DNA of 64,000 nt, taken from Dokdonia pacifica. GTDB taxonomy: Bacteria; Bacteroidota; Bacteroidia; Flavobacteriales; Flavobacteriaceae. This document shows positions 26,444 through 35,423 of this stretch, in pieces (the stretch's first letter is position 1; each line of letters opens with the position of its first letter). A program made the position numbers and the translations under genes. Location of the stretch: NCBI RefSeq assembly GCF_900188275.1, contig NZ_FZNY01000001.1, forward strand, positions 806,001-870,000, read 5' to 3'. The notes beneath the pieces were generated by a model. It worked only from the letters and a program-made list of their open reading frames with translations. It made no database searches and had not been told where the DNA came from.

Positions 26444-28102
26444 TTATGAAGCAACAATTTCTGTGGGTGTTACTCCAAACTCTTTTTTAAAACATTTTGA
26501 AAAATAAGAAGGACTAGAAAATCCAAATTGAAAGGCAATTTCTGCCACTGTATCTTGATAAGACAAGAGTGCAGATTTTGCTTTATTTAATCGCATAGAC
26601 GTAATAAGAGAGTTAGGTGATTTTCCCGTTACTTCTTTTACTTTTCGTTGCAATTGACGCTCACTCACCAGAAAGGATTGGCAAAGTGTTTCTATACCAA
26701 AATCTGTATCATCAAGATTATGTTCTATCACCTGAAGCAGTTTTTCTAGAAATGTTTCATTTTTTGGGCATCCTATTTTTTCAAACTCGTTATTACTTTC
26801 GGTTATCGTTTCATTGTCAATAACAAAAAGCTCACATAATGTGGTAGATTGAAAATTTAATACCGCAGCTGTTTTTATAAATTTAATACTGCCTCCTGAC
26901 AGAAGATTCTTTATGGTTTGAGATACAAGAATTTGATTGGTATGTGCTTGCAAGCGTATCGCTTTTATCATATAGTCATCCTCCATCTGCATTCTACATC
27001 TATCTATCAGATTCCCTTCTCGGGTATAGATTCCCATGGTTGTACAAATGTCATAGCTTTTTGATTTTTCTAGTAAGCTCATACTACAACGCGTTGCATT
27101 TTTTGAAGAATTGAATGTAGCCACAAAGTACATTTTGTTTGTTTGAACAAGTTCGCCTCCATAGGCCATTATTATTGCACAAATCCAATCTGTTTTGAAT
27201 CCTTTTTTAGATACTTTTTCAATGTGACCAAACAACATGGTAATCAATCCTTTTTTATGTACGATTTCTTGGGGTAACGAAGTGATAAAGTGTTTTATTT
27301 CTAACAGTACCTCATCTGTATTTCCTGCCCAAAAAAGATGATCATCTCCATCAAACTCAACCCACTTTGCTCCTTCAATATGCTTTGCTATAAATCTGCC
27401 TTCTTCAATCTTTACATCAATATCATGGGTGCGTTGCATCAAAAGCGTAGGTACTTTTATACTTGGTAAAATATCTGTGATATTTACTTCTGTATTCATT
27501 TTTGTAAGTCGTAAAGCTGCAGAAGGGCTAGCTCCAGATCTAAAATAATTAGCTAGCCAACTCATGAATACTTCATCTTTAGCTTTGGATGGTGCCAATG
27601 TTTCTAAATTCATTTGACCACTTCCCCAGCTATTTTCAATCATCTCATATACCTTCTGACGTTCCTCATCTGTAGGTGCCCATGGATAGTCTTCTGAATA
27701 GCGACGTTTTGCAAAGATTCCAAACGCCATCAATGCAAGTACACGATTGGGGTAGGTTGCACTAAATAACGCAGAGACACTTCCTCCTTCTGAATGTCCA
27801 AATAAAATGGCTTTCTTAGAACCTGCAGCATCCATAACCACTTTAATATCTTCCATGCGTTCTTCCAACGTAGCATGATCTAGAATTCTATCTGAAAGAC
27901 CTGTACCTCGTTTGTCAAAAAGAATGACTCTGGCTATTTTCCCAAGCTCATTAAAAAAGTGTACTAATTCTGGACAAGCCCACATCCAGTCTATATTGGA
28001 TACCCACCCTGGGATATATACAATATCAATAGGACCTGAGCCAAATGTCTGGTAAGCAATATTAATGGTTCCGCACTTAGCGTATTGAATGGAGGGATTC
28101 AT
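26444..28102 (-). CDS. alpha/beta hydrolase - degenerate class III cyclase domain - AraC-type regulator fusion
   Basis: A 552-residue cytoplasmic protein. Residues 1-275 are an alpha/beta hydrolase with nucleophile Ser104 (GHSEGG), candidate acid Asp227 or Asp229, and His255 (GDDH). Residues about 286-428 align with class III nucleotidyl cyclase domains (GGELVQTNKMYFVATF, then 'ARxxxxxxTNQILVSQTIKNLLSGGSI'), but the two metal-binding Asp are replaced (GHIE for FTDI; NKM for GDG), so cyclase activity is unlikely. Residues about 447-552 are an AraC/XylS double helix-turn-helix (VAEIAFQFGFSSPSYFSKCFKKEFG). The likely role is ligand-sensing transcription control. It lies directly upstream of the LRR gene bearing promoter motif A. 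Confidence 0.85.
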   Translation of the reverse strand: MNPSIQYAKCGTINIAYQTFGSGPIDIVYIPGWVSNIDWMWACPELVHFFNELGKIARVILFDKRGTGLSDRILDHATLEERMEDIKVVMDAAGSKKAILFGHSEGGSVSALFSATYPNRVLALMAFGIFAKRRYSEDYPWAPTDEERQKVYEMIENSWGSGQMNLETLAPSKAKDEVFMSWLANYFRSGASPSAALRLTKMNTEVNITDILPSIKVPTLLMQRTHDIDVKIEEGRFIAKHIEGAKWVEFDGDDHLFWAGNTDEVLLEIKHFITSLPQEIVHKKGLITMLFGHIEKVSKKGFKTDWICAIIMAYGGELVQTNKMYFVATFNSSKNATRCSMSLLEKSKSYDICTTMGIYTREGNLIDRCRMQMEDDYMIKAIRLQAHTNQILVSQTIKNLLSGGSIKFIKTAAVLNFQSTTLCELFVIDNETITESNNEFEKIGCPKNETFLEKLLQVIEHNLDDTDFGIETLCQSFLVSERQLQRKVKEVTGKSPNSLITSMRLNKAKSALLSYQDTVAEIAFQFGFSSPSYFSKCFKKEFGVTPTEIVAS

Positions 28103-28308
28103 AGGTGTAGTAGTTTCAATAAGATCTTTTACGACTCATTTACGTACACAAAGTAATTGGAGTAATGAGAAAGACACAAAAAATACAGGGTATCAAAAGG
28201 GGCTCAAAAAAATAAATGGCTGTTTGACAGGCACTTGAAAAACTACTTCATTACATTAAAAGTAATGACGAACACTATTTTTATATGGGATTTTAGTTAT
28301 ATATGTTT

Positions 28309-28357
28309 TCACGTAAGTGAAATTTATACTGAGCAAAGTCGAAGTGCGAAAGCGTAC
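28309..28357. repeat. mosaic repeat with partial palindrome end
   Basis: Contains TACTGAGCAAAGTCGAAGTG next to GCGAAAGCGTAC. On the minus strand the first part resembles the insert inside the repeat at 22625. Confidence 0.55.
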
Positions 28358-28391
28358 ATCTCCTCATAAAAAAGCTAAAAACAATCTCATA

Positions 28392-30056
28392 TTATAAATT
28401 TAAACTTGAAGAATCTTTACTTTCTATATATGCAATAATATCGTCATTAGATTGTAATCCTAATTTTTTTCGAATACGATATCTTGAAGATTTAATAGCG
28501 GGGAGTGTTGTATTAAGTAACTTGCTTATTTCTAAAGTACTCAATCCAAACTTTATAAGAGAAAGCAGTTCTTTTTCTTTAGGTTTTAGAGTGGGAAAAT
28601 GAGTATCTAATCGTATTTTAAAATCGAGATCTATCTTATCTAAATAATTTTGCAAACTCGTGGTTGAGGCTTTTGATGTTTTTTCAGAAAGTAAAGATGC
28701 AGATAACGATCGCAAGGCTACTTTCCGCTCTTTTTCATTCTCAAAAGTGATAATTTCTTTTATATCATCCAAGGTTTTATTAAGCACTTCTTCTGTAATA
28801 GAGTTTTTGAGTATTACTTTTTTAAGCTCTTTTTCTCTGGTAGCAAGAGCTAAATCTGTTTTTAGTTTTTCAACTTCTTTTAGCGCTATTTTATTTTGAG
28901 CAAGGATTAATTTTTGCTTGTTATTCTTTCTAAATAAGTAGAGTACTAACAAAGCAATAATCACCGCAAGGATAAAGAATACAAGATATACTTTCTTCTT
29001 CCTTTTTTCATTTTTAAGTGCTATTGCTGCAATTTCTTTTTCTTTTTCAAATTGATATTTTAAGTCTAACTCGGTAAAACGATTTAACTCTTCAACATTA
29101 TGTATAGAGTCTAGATACGTTATTGAGAGTTGATAATCTTCATAGGCTTTTTTATAATCTCCTTTAAGCTTATATATCGTATGCCTACTGTAATACTCAT
29201 TTTCTAATTGTCTTTTGTTACCAATAGTTTGAGCATAAAAAATGGCGCTATCTGTAAGCTCAATAGCTTTATCATATTCTTTAAGCTGTCTATAAATGTA
29301 TCCTAAATTCTGATAATGTGAGCTTAAGGTTTTATATTCTTTACGAGCTTGCGCTACTTTAATACTTTCCTCAAACAAAGGAATTGCCTTGTCATATTTT
29401 TTCTGCCCAGTATACAGGAATGCCATGTTTGAGTTTGTAATTATAAGACCTTCTTTAGACTGATCAACTTCTTTGGCCTTTTCAAAATAATAAAAAGCAG
29501 AATCTGGTTGCTTAAACTGTTGAAACCCTAGTGCCAAAACGTTATAGGTCATTGCTAGATCAAACGAATATTCTTCTCCTAAAGCCTGTCTAACTTTTAT
29601 AGCTTTTCTAGCATACTCTTTCGCTTTACCTTCATCGCTCTTTCCATAATATAAATATCCTAGATTATGATATGAAAGTCCCATGCCTATGGAGTCTAAA
29701 ATCTTTTCTGTGATCTTTACCGACTTTAAATAATAGTGTAATGCATTTGCTTTATCACTTTGATCCTGTGCACATTCCCCAAGTCCATTATAAACAGCCG
29801 CCTTTTGCTTTAGGTAGTATGCACTATTATAGTCATTTTCTTCTATTTCTTGTAAAATGTCTTTAAGAATTTCTTTTGCTATTTCTATATCAAATTGCCT
29901 TGTATGATTAGCTAGTTGTATTTGAAGAGGAATTTTAATAGAATCTGAAGCTGCTTGATCTATTTGTAATTTTAGTGCATCTAAAATGCTATCTTTTACT
30001 TGTGCGGTGACAGAGAAAGATAGTATTAATAATAGGAAGAGAATTTTTGTTTTCAA
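28392..30056 (-). CDS. TPR-containing membrane regulator with C-terminal LuxR-like helix-turn-helix
   Basis: A 554-residue protein with a signal peptide (ends Val-Thr-Ala-Gln), about six tetratricopeptide repeats (40-330), one transmembrane helix near 352-372, a coiled coil (380-430) and a C-terminal helix-turn-helix (LKPKEKELLSLIKFGLSTLEISKLLNTT ... SRYRIRKKLGL). This layout is common in Bacteroidetes, where periplasmic TPRs are linked through the membrane to a DNA-binding domain. The HTH lacks a kinase or receiver, so signalling is direct. It is the nearest other regulator to the surface-protein block. Targets unknown. Confidence 0.85.
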   Translation of the reverse strand: MKTKILFLLLILSFSVTAQVKDSILDALKLQIDQAASDSIKIPLQIQLANHTRQFDIEIAKEILKDILQEIEENDYNSAYYLKQKAAVYNGLGECAQDQSDKANALHYYLKSVKITEKILDSIGMGLSYHNLGYLYYGKSDEGKAKEYARKAIKVRQALGEEYSFDLAMTYNVLALGFQQFKQPDSAFYYFEKAKEVDQSKEGLIITNSNMAFLYTGQKKYDKAIPLFEESIKVAQARKEYKTLSSHYQNLGYIYRQLKEYDKAIELTDSAIFYAQTIGNKRQLENEYYSRHTIYKLKGDYKKAYEDYQLSITYLDSIHNVEELNRFTELDLKYQFEKEKEIAAIALKNEKRKKKVYLVFFILAVIIALLVLYLFRKNNKQKLILAQNKIALKEVEKLKTDLALATREKELKKVILKNSITEEVLNKTLDDIKEIITFENEKERKVALRSLSASLLSEKTSKASTTSLQNYLDKIDLDFKIRLDTHFPTLKPKEKELLSLIKFGLSTLEISKLLNTTLPAIKSSRYRIRKKLGLQSNDDIIAYIESKDSSSLNL

Positions 30057-30294
30057 GAGGGTTTAATTAAATGAAAAATTGCAGCTATTATCTAAAAATG
30101 CAAATCGTAAGTTTTATACTTTACTGAGAGCAAAGATATCATTTGCTACCTTTTATTAGTGTTTTTATATGATTTTGCTACCTATTTACTACCCACATAG
30201 AGGTAATCATCTTTATCATATTTCTAACTTTACACCTGCAAAATAAGTATCACACCTACTTCCTTATTGATCTAAAATTCATTTTATACACCCA

Positions 30295-31260
30295 ATGGTT
30301 TTAAGCATTATTATTCCTGTTTATAATACTGAGAAGTTTATTAAAAAATGCATCCTTTCTATTTTAGATTCCTGTGATGATTCTATGGAAATAGAAGTGA
30401 TTGCCGTAAATGATGGTTCTACAGATACTAGTTTAAAAGAGTTACAGGCTATTCATGATCCAAGACTCATTGTTATAGATCAGGATAATGCAGGCGTAAG
30501 CGCAGCTAGGAATAGAGGTTTAGATGAAGCAACGGGCTCCTATATCTGGCTTATAGATGCAGATGATTATTTGAACGATCATTTTATTGGGGAGGTGTAT
30601 GATATTTTGATCAAAACAGCTCCAGAACTCCTTTTATTTGGAATTAATTGGGTAGAAGAAGATGTGGTGCATGGCCAACGTATCTATCCTCCTGGAGACT
30701 ATACAGTACAACAAATCATAGCCTCACGGATATATGATAGTAATGTTTGGAGTAGAGTTATTAAAAGAGAGCTTATCGAAAATCATCATATTCGGTTTAT
30801 TGATGTGATGAATGGAGAAGATTTTGATTTTTGCATGAAGGTATTTTGTTATACTCAAAAAGTTACCATTCCCAAGATTATTGGGTATAATTATCTTACA
30901 AATCCAAATGGGTCGAGTAAAAAAAGATCGCAAACACATCTCGAAAATTTAGCTACTCATTCTGTCAAAACCCTAGCACATCTCGGCATTTATTTTAAAA
31001 ATTCAAGAGGAAGATTGCTTAATGAATTTGAGGTATTTAAGCCTTGGTTCAACAATAATGTTTTTGGACTATTATTCAGTTTATACCGGTTTGACTACAA
31101 CGTTTCTTTTGCAAAAAATATCATTCATTCTTTAGAACAAAATGGATATTATCCTGTAACTAAAGAAGGTCAAGGATTGAAGCAAAAAATATTTATCACT
31201 ATAGCCAATCAGAAAGCGCTTTTTTTAGGTATTCTAAGACTGAGAAGAGTTTTTAATTGA
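30295..31260 (+). CDS. glycosyltransferase family 2
   Basis: A 321-residue GT-A enzyme with the family-2 start (VLSIIIPVYNTEKFI), nucleotide-binding VNDGSTD near residue 39, the DxD-like LIDADD near 90 and NGEDFDFCMK in the acceptor region. No membrane segment is seen. It should transfer a sugar from an NDP-sugar to a glycan or lipid acceptor. It stands alone, divergent from the TPR regulator, and followed by an intergenic palindrome. Substrate cannot be told. Confidence 0.9.
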   Translation: MVLSIIIPVYNTEKFIKKCILSILDSCDDSMEIEVIAVNDGSTDTSLKELQAIHDPRLIVIDQDNAGVSAARNRGLDEATGSYIWLIDADDYLNDHFIGEVYDILIKTAPELLLFGINWVEEDVVHGQRIYPPGDYTVQQIIASRIYDSNVWSRVIKRELIENHHIRFIDVMNGEDFDFCMKVFCYTQKVTIPKIIGYNYLTNPNGSSKKRSQTHLENLATHSVKTLAHLGIYFKNSRGRLLNEFEVFKPWFNNNVFGLLFSLYRFDYNVSFAKNIIHSLEQNGYYPVTKEGQGLKQKIFITIANQKALFLGILRLRRVFN

Positions 31261-31587
31261 TCATAAAAGGATTCGTTTAAACTTATATACATTGTCCTTA
31301 AAATCAATAATTCTTTATACGCTTTCGCGAAAGCGTATAGCACCCATAACAAGTGGTTGTAAATAGTTATAACAAACAACGTTTTATCCTTTTTTAAAAT
31401 TGAACAGATGCTTTATACGATATGTTGTTTTTACATACACAACATATTGTGCTTTTTTATCAAAAAACAGTAACAGATAATTTATAACAATCTCATTAAC
31501 AGTTATTTATGTAAAAATATCTTTTTGGCACATATTTAGGGTAGTAGATCATCAGTAATAAAAACCACTTAAAAATCTTATTATAAA
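31261..31587. other. intergenic region with a long palindrome
   Basis: No gene seen. It holds the 22-bp palindrome at 31318-31339 and AT-rich upstream sequence of the sigma-factor gene. Confidence 0.6.
31318..31339. repeat. longest perfect short-family palindrome, intergenic
   Basis: A perfect 22-bp dyad from ATACGCTTTCG to its complement, with the core at 31322-31333. It could act as a terminator stem after the GT2 gene although no U-tract follows. Confidence 0.9.
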
Positions 31588-32145
31588 ATGACTACACAAT
31601 CGCTAAATCCTAATATGTGGATTAACTCATATGCAGACTTTTTATTTAATTATACGATTACAAGAGTAAGAGATGAAGAGACTGCAAAAGATATCATTCA
31701 GGAAACTTTTTTATCTGCCTTGAAAGCAGCTCCTAAATTTAGAGGGGAAGCTACAGAGAGAACATGGTTAACATCTATTCTTAAACGAAAAATCATAGAT
31801 TATTACAGGAAAATCAATAATCCTAAGCATAGAGCTATTGTTCGTTTTCAGAATATACAAAGAGATGGTTCAGATATCAATTGGCTAGAAGAGCGTTATG
31901 AAGATCGTACAAACGTATCTGGAGATATGAAAATTGAGGCAAAAGAATTTGAAATATTGGTTTTTGAACATATGGCTAAACTTCCCAAAAAACAATATAA
32001 AGCACTTGCCATGAAGACAATTCAAAAGATGAGTACAGAAGATATTTGTAATGAATTAGATATTACAGTAGATAATTTTTGGGTAACTATACATAGGGCT
32101 CGAAAAAGATTAATGTTGGAAATAAATAAAGAATGGTATAACTAG
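31588..32145 (+). CDS. ECF-type RNA polymerase sigma factor
   Basis: A 185-residue sigma-70 family protein. Region 2 is clear (YADFLFNYTITRVRDEETAKDIIQETFLSAL, then FRGEATERTWLTSILKRKIIDYYR), and region 4 lies at the C-terminus (LPKKQYKALAMKTIQKMSTEDICNELDITVDNFWVTIHRARKRL). The insert between the two is longer than usual. No anti-sigma gene is adjacent; the next gene is a TPR histidine kinase, so control may be transcriptional or by a distant partner. Its region 4 resembles the C-terminus of the protein at 37574. Confidence 0.92.
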   Translation: MTTQSLNPNMWINSYADFLFNYTITRVRDEETAKDIIQETFLSALKAAPKFRGEATERTWLTSILKRKIIDYYRKINNPKHRAIVRFQNIQRDGSDINWLEERYEDRTNVSGDMKIEAKEFEILVFEHMAKLPKKQYKALAMKTIQKMSTEDICNELDITVDNFWVTIHRARKRLMLEINKEWYN

Positions 32146-32233
32146 TTAGTAAGTACAAAACAACTAGTATTGTTCTATATCCAAGTTTAGTATCTTTAAT
32201 AATTACATATAGTATGTTTATAGCTTCTTAGAA

Positions 32234-34348
32234 ATGATATTTACTCCAAAAACATTAATACGTCTACTACCCATTATCTTCTTTTGTAGCTATACATATG
32301 GGCAAGTTTCTGAAAAAAAAGATAAAGAATTAGATAGCTTACATCAACTTGTAAGACAAGCAGACACTCAAGAAAAAATAGACATACTTCTTGAATTGAG
32401 TTTTTATTACAGTAAAATTGATACCGAAAACCTGGATAGTATCCGCTACTATGCAAATCAGGCATTAGTACTTTCAAAAAAATATGAAAATACAGAAGAA
32501 AAGAAAGTAGAAGCTATTATCTCACTATGCTATGCCGAGATCTATGCTGGAGATTTTGAAAAAGCACTTCCTTATGCACAAGAAGCACTATCATTAGCTG
32601 AACAATTAGATCATGGTGCTAGTTTACAGAGCTCAAACAAAGCGATGGGACGATTATTAATAGATCAGGGAAATTATACAGAGGGTTTATATCATTATAA
32701 CAAAGCCTATGAAATAGCAAAAAAATATAAAGTTGATAATAGCACGATCATAGATTTGGCAATTGATTTAAGCACTGAATATTTACTCCTAGAATATACT
32801 GAAGAAGCTTCTAATTTATTAATAGATGCTACAAAACTACTTGATGACCCATCTGTTTCTTTAGAAAGTAAAGGAATTTTTTATACAAATTTGGCTGTCA
32901 TACATCAGGATAATAATAATTATGAAGAAGCGGTTGAATACTATAATCTTTCTATAGATTATTATAAACAAGATGGCAATCTAGCTTTTCAATTGGCTCC
33001 TATGTTAAATATAGCAAACGCATATATGCATATTCAAGAATATACAAAAGCCATAAATGTCTATAAACAAATGCTAGAATTAGCTAGTGAAGTAGATGAT
33101 CGTTCCAATGGACCTGCATATTATGGAATAGGAATTTGTTACTTAGAATTAGAAGCGTATGATAAAGCAGAAAAATATCTTTTAAAGTCTCAGCAATATC
33201 ACAAGGCTACACATTATACATATCGAGAAGCTGGTTCTTTTGAAATACTAGGAAGGGTAGATTTAAAGCAAAACAAAATGCAAAATGCAAAAATGCATTT
33301 CAAAAAAGCATCAGAACTCTTTTATGAAAGTATTCTATTTAACAAAAAGAATAATATCCGAAAAGATGAAATCAGTAATGCATATTTAAGTCTTTCCAAA
33401 ATTGATTCTATATATAAAAACCCTGAAAGAAGTCTTCAAAATTATAAGCAACATATTATTTATAAAGACAGTGTAAATGATGAGAAAAAAATAAAAATTG
33501 CTGAGCGACTTGAGTTTGCTAGAGAGGCAGAAAAAAAGAATCAAGAAATCGCTTCTTTAGAAAACAAGAACAAAATCCAGCAAGTAAGAGCAGAGAAACA
33601 ACGCTATTTAGAAATAGGTTTATTGATCTTTCTGGTGCTAGTGATTTTACTTCTAGGTGTTCTTTTTAATAGATATCGTCTTAAACAAAGAGCGCTAAAA
33701 ATTATTGAAGAAAAAAATGAAGAAAATAAATTATTAATGCGAGAGATTCATCATCGTGTTAAAAATAATCTTCAGATCATTTCAAGCCTCTTAGGGACAC
33801 AAATCGATAAAAATATTGATAATAATGAACTAAAAACAATACTTCAAGAAAGCCAGAATAAAATCAAATCGATGGCTATTATACATCAGAATCTATATAA
33901 AGGCAATCAATTTGCAAAAGTTTCTGTAACCTCATATGTCAAAGAACTAATCGAGCATATCCAACAAAGTTTTGAAAAAGACAATACAAAGATTCAGTTT
34001 GATTTAGACATAGATCCGAAACAAATTCAAATAGGACTAGCAGTACCGTTAGGGTTAATTTTAAATGAATTAATTACCAATTGTTATAAATATGCATTTT
34101 CAGATAAAAATGCCCTAAATAACACTATTAAAATTGTGTTTAACCAAATAGATGATACTTCTAGATATTCTCTTATTATTAAAGACAATGGAAAGGGCCT
34201 GCCTCAAGATTTTGACATTGATAATCTTTCATCTTTTGGGATGCAATTGGTACAAGGATTGGTAGAGCAATTACAAGGTGAAATTCAAATCAATCAACAA
34301 CAAGGCACAACATTCACCATGTATATAGAAGAACCTATAGCTGTATAA
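32234..34348 (+). CDS. TPR sensor histidine kinase (HisKA_2/HWE-like)
   Basis: A 704-residue protein with signal peptide, TPR array (about 35-400), one transmembrane helix (near 460-480), coiled-coil, then a HisKA_2 dimerisation/phosphoacceptor region (REIHHRVKNNLQIISSLL, His near 507) and a HATPase_c domain (LNELITNCYKYAF, DNGKGLP, FGMQLVQGL). It should sense a periplasmic or envelope cue by TPRs and phosphorylate a response regulator not encoded next to it; the nearest receiver protein is the sigma-54 activator at 35424. It lies 88 bp downstream of the ECF gene, same strand. Confidence 0.9.
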   Translation: MIFTPKTLIRLLPIIFFCSYTYGQVSEKKDKELDSLHQLVRQADTQEKIDILLELSFYYSKIDTENLDSIRYYANQALVLSKKYENTEEKKVEAIISLCYAEIYAGDFEKALPYAQEALSLAEQLDHGASLQSSNKAMGRLLIDQGNYTEGLYHYNKAYEIAKKYKVDNSTIIDLAIDLSTEYLLLEYTEEASNLLIDATKLLDDPSVSLESKGIFYTNLAVIHQDNNNYEEAVEYYNLSIDYYKQDGNLAFQLAPMLNIANAYMHIQEYTKAINVYKQMLELASEVDDRSNGPAYYGIGICYLELEAYDKAEKYLLKSQQYHKATHYTYREAGSFEILGRVDLKQNKMQNAKMHFKKASELFYESILFNKKNNIRKDEISNAYLSLSKIDSIYKNPERSLQNYKQHIIYKDSVNDEKKIKIAERLEFAREAEKKNQEIASLENKNKIQQVRAEKQRYLEIGLLIFLVLVILLLGVLFNRYRLKQRALKIIEEKNEENKLLMREIHHRVKNNLQIISSLLGTQIDKNIDNNELKTILQESQNKIKSMAIIHQNLYKGNQFAKVSVTSYVKELIEHIQQSFEKDNTKIQFDLDIDPKQIQIGLAVPLGLILNELITNCYKYAFSDKNALNNTIKIVFNQIDDTSRYSLIIKDNGKGLPQDFDIDNLSSFGMQLVQGLVEQLQGEIQINQQQGTTFTMYIEEPIAV

Positions 34349-34499
34349 GATGCTCTCTTCTTACAAAAACACAACAAATTGTAACTTCTATTATATATTG
34401 GATAATCACTTTTGGATTTTTGATATTGTTTAAATTCACTTTAAATTTAAGTATTTGATAATCAGTATTTTAAAATAAAATTTACAAATAACTGCTGCA

Positions 34500-34515
34500 T
34501 GGTATACCTATTGCC
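34500..34515 (+). promoter_or_regulatory. putative sigma-54 promoter
   Basis: TGGTATACCTATTGCC has GG (34501-34502) and GC (34513-34514) separated by 10 nt and fits the TGGYAYRN4TTGCW consensus except for the last base. It lies 62 nt upstream of the TauD-like gene, which is convergent with a sigma-54 activator gene. Confidence 0.65.
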
Positions 34516-34577
34516 TTTATAAAGACATCTACTCAGAAAGTAGAATTAAAAAATGCTATAAAACGTAACTAGTTGGA

Positions 34578-35417
34578 ATGATGGATTTAGGATTAAGAAA
34601 AATTACTCAGAACTTTGGAATAAAAAAACTCACAAGAAAGAATATTATTGATATCCAAAATTTAAAAACCTCATTTGGTGTCCAGATCAATAATAAAATA
34701 GACATAACAGATATTAGTGGTCAAGAGATTATCAGACTTCAATCTTTATTAAAACATAAAGGAATGATTGTGATTCCTTCACATCGTATATTAAGTGAAG
34801 AAGAGCAGATAAAAATTACAACTCTTTTTGGAACACCTCACAAAAAAGTGAGTTATATAGCACCCCACATAAAGATGTCTGGACAATTAAATACAACTAA
34901 TAACACCTATCTTTCAAGCTCTTTATGGCATAGTGATTACTCGCATTCAAAAAACCCAGCACATGTAAGTATTTTTCAGATGACAGAAGTTGTACATCAA
35001 GAATGGGAAACTTCTTTTATTAGTTTACACCAAGTGTATTCAAAACTTAATGATGATATTAAAAAAAAATGGGATGGGATAAAAGTAATGTATTCAGGTA
35101 ATGATACAATACACCCTTTATTATGGGTACATCCTTTCACCGGGAACCCTAGTATTTATTTTGATTTCAGGTTTGCAAAAGAGGTGTTTGACATTTGTAC
35201 AACTACAGGGGAAATTTTATTTAAAAACATAAATGACACCATATCAAGTTTGAACGATTTGTTTTCCAAAAAAGCAGCTATTTACACCCATAGATGGTGT
35301 TCTGGAGATATTATTATTGTAGATAATTATGCTATTTCGCGTAAAGAATCATTACAACCAGATTATTCTCAAAATACAGCAATAAGACGTACCACTACAA
35401 AGGGAGTTTACTTTTAA
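34578..35417 (+). CDS. TauD/TfdA-family dioxygenase-like protein with an altered iron site
   Basis: A 279-residue protein aligning with TauD-type Fe(II)/2-oxoglutarate dioxygenases over its full length (TauD is about 283). The His-x-Asp iron motif is present (WHSDYS), as are HPLLWVHPFTGNPSIYF and GDIIIVDN. The distal iron His, expected after the VDN motif (TauD: VTQHYA), is Arg here (AISRKE), and the GGDT loop is replaced by EWET. The C-terminal Arg for 2-oxoglutarate is kept (IRRTTTKG). So the fold is TauD-like but standard catalysis is doubtful. A sigma-54 promoter precedes it and the activator gene at 35424 converges 6 bp away. Confidence 0.82.
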   Translation: MMDLGLRKITQNFGIKKLTRKNIIDIQNLKTSFGVQINNKIDITDISGQEIIRLQSLLKHKGMIVIPSHRILSEEEQIKITTLFGTPHKKVSYIAPHIKMSGQLNTTNNTYLSSSLWHSDYSHSKNPAHVSIFQMTEVVHQEWETSFISLHQVYSKLNDDIKKKWDGIKVMYSGNDTIHPLLWVHPFTGNPSIYFDFRFAKEVFDICTTTGEILFKNINDTISSLNDLFSKKAAIYTHRWCSGDIIIVDNYAISRKESLQPDYSQNTAIRRTTTKGVYF

Positions 35418-35423
35418 TCCTTA

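Noticed and set aside
31525-31540. Possible sigma-54 promoter before the ECF sigma gene (TTGGCACATATTTAGG)
   Set aside because: The -24 part is perfect but the -12 dinucleotide is GG, not GC, so it fails the key requirement.
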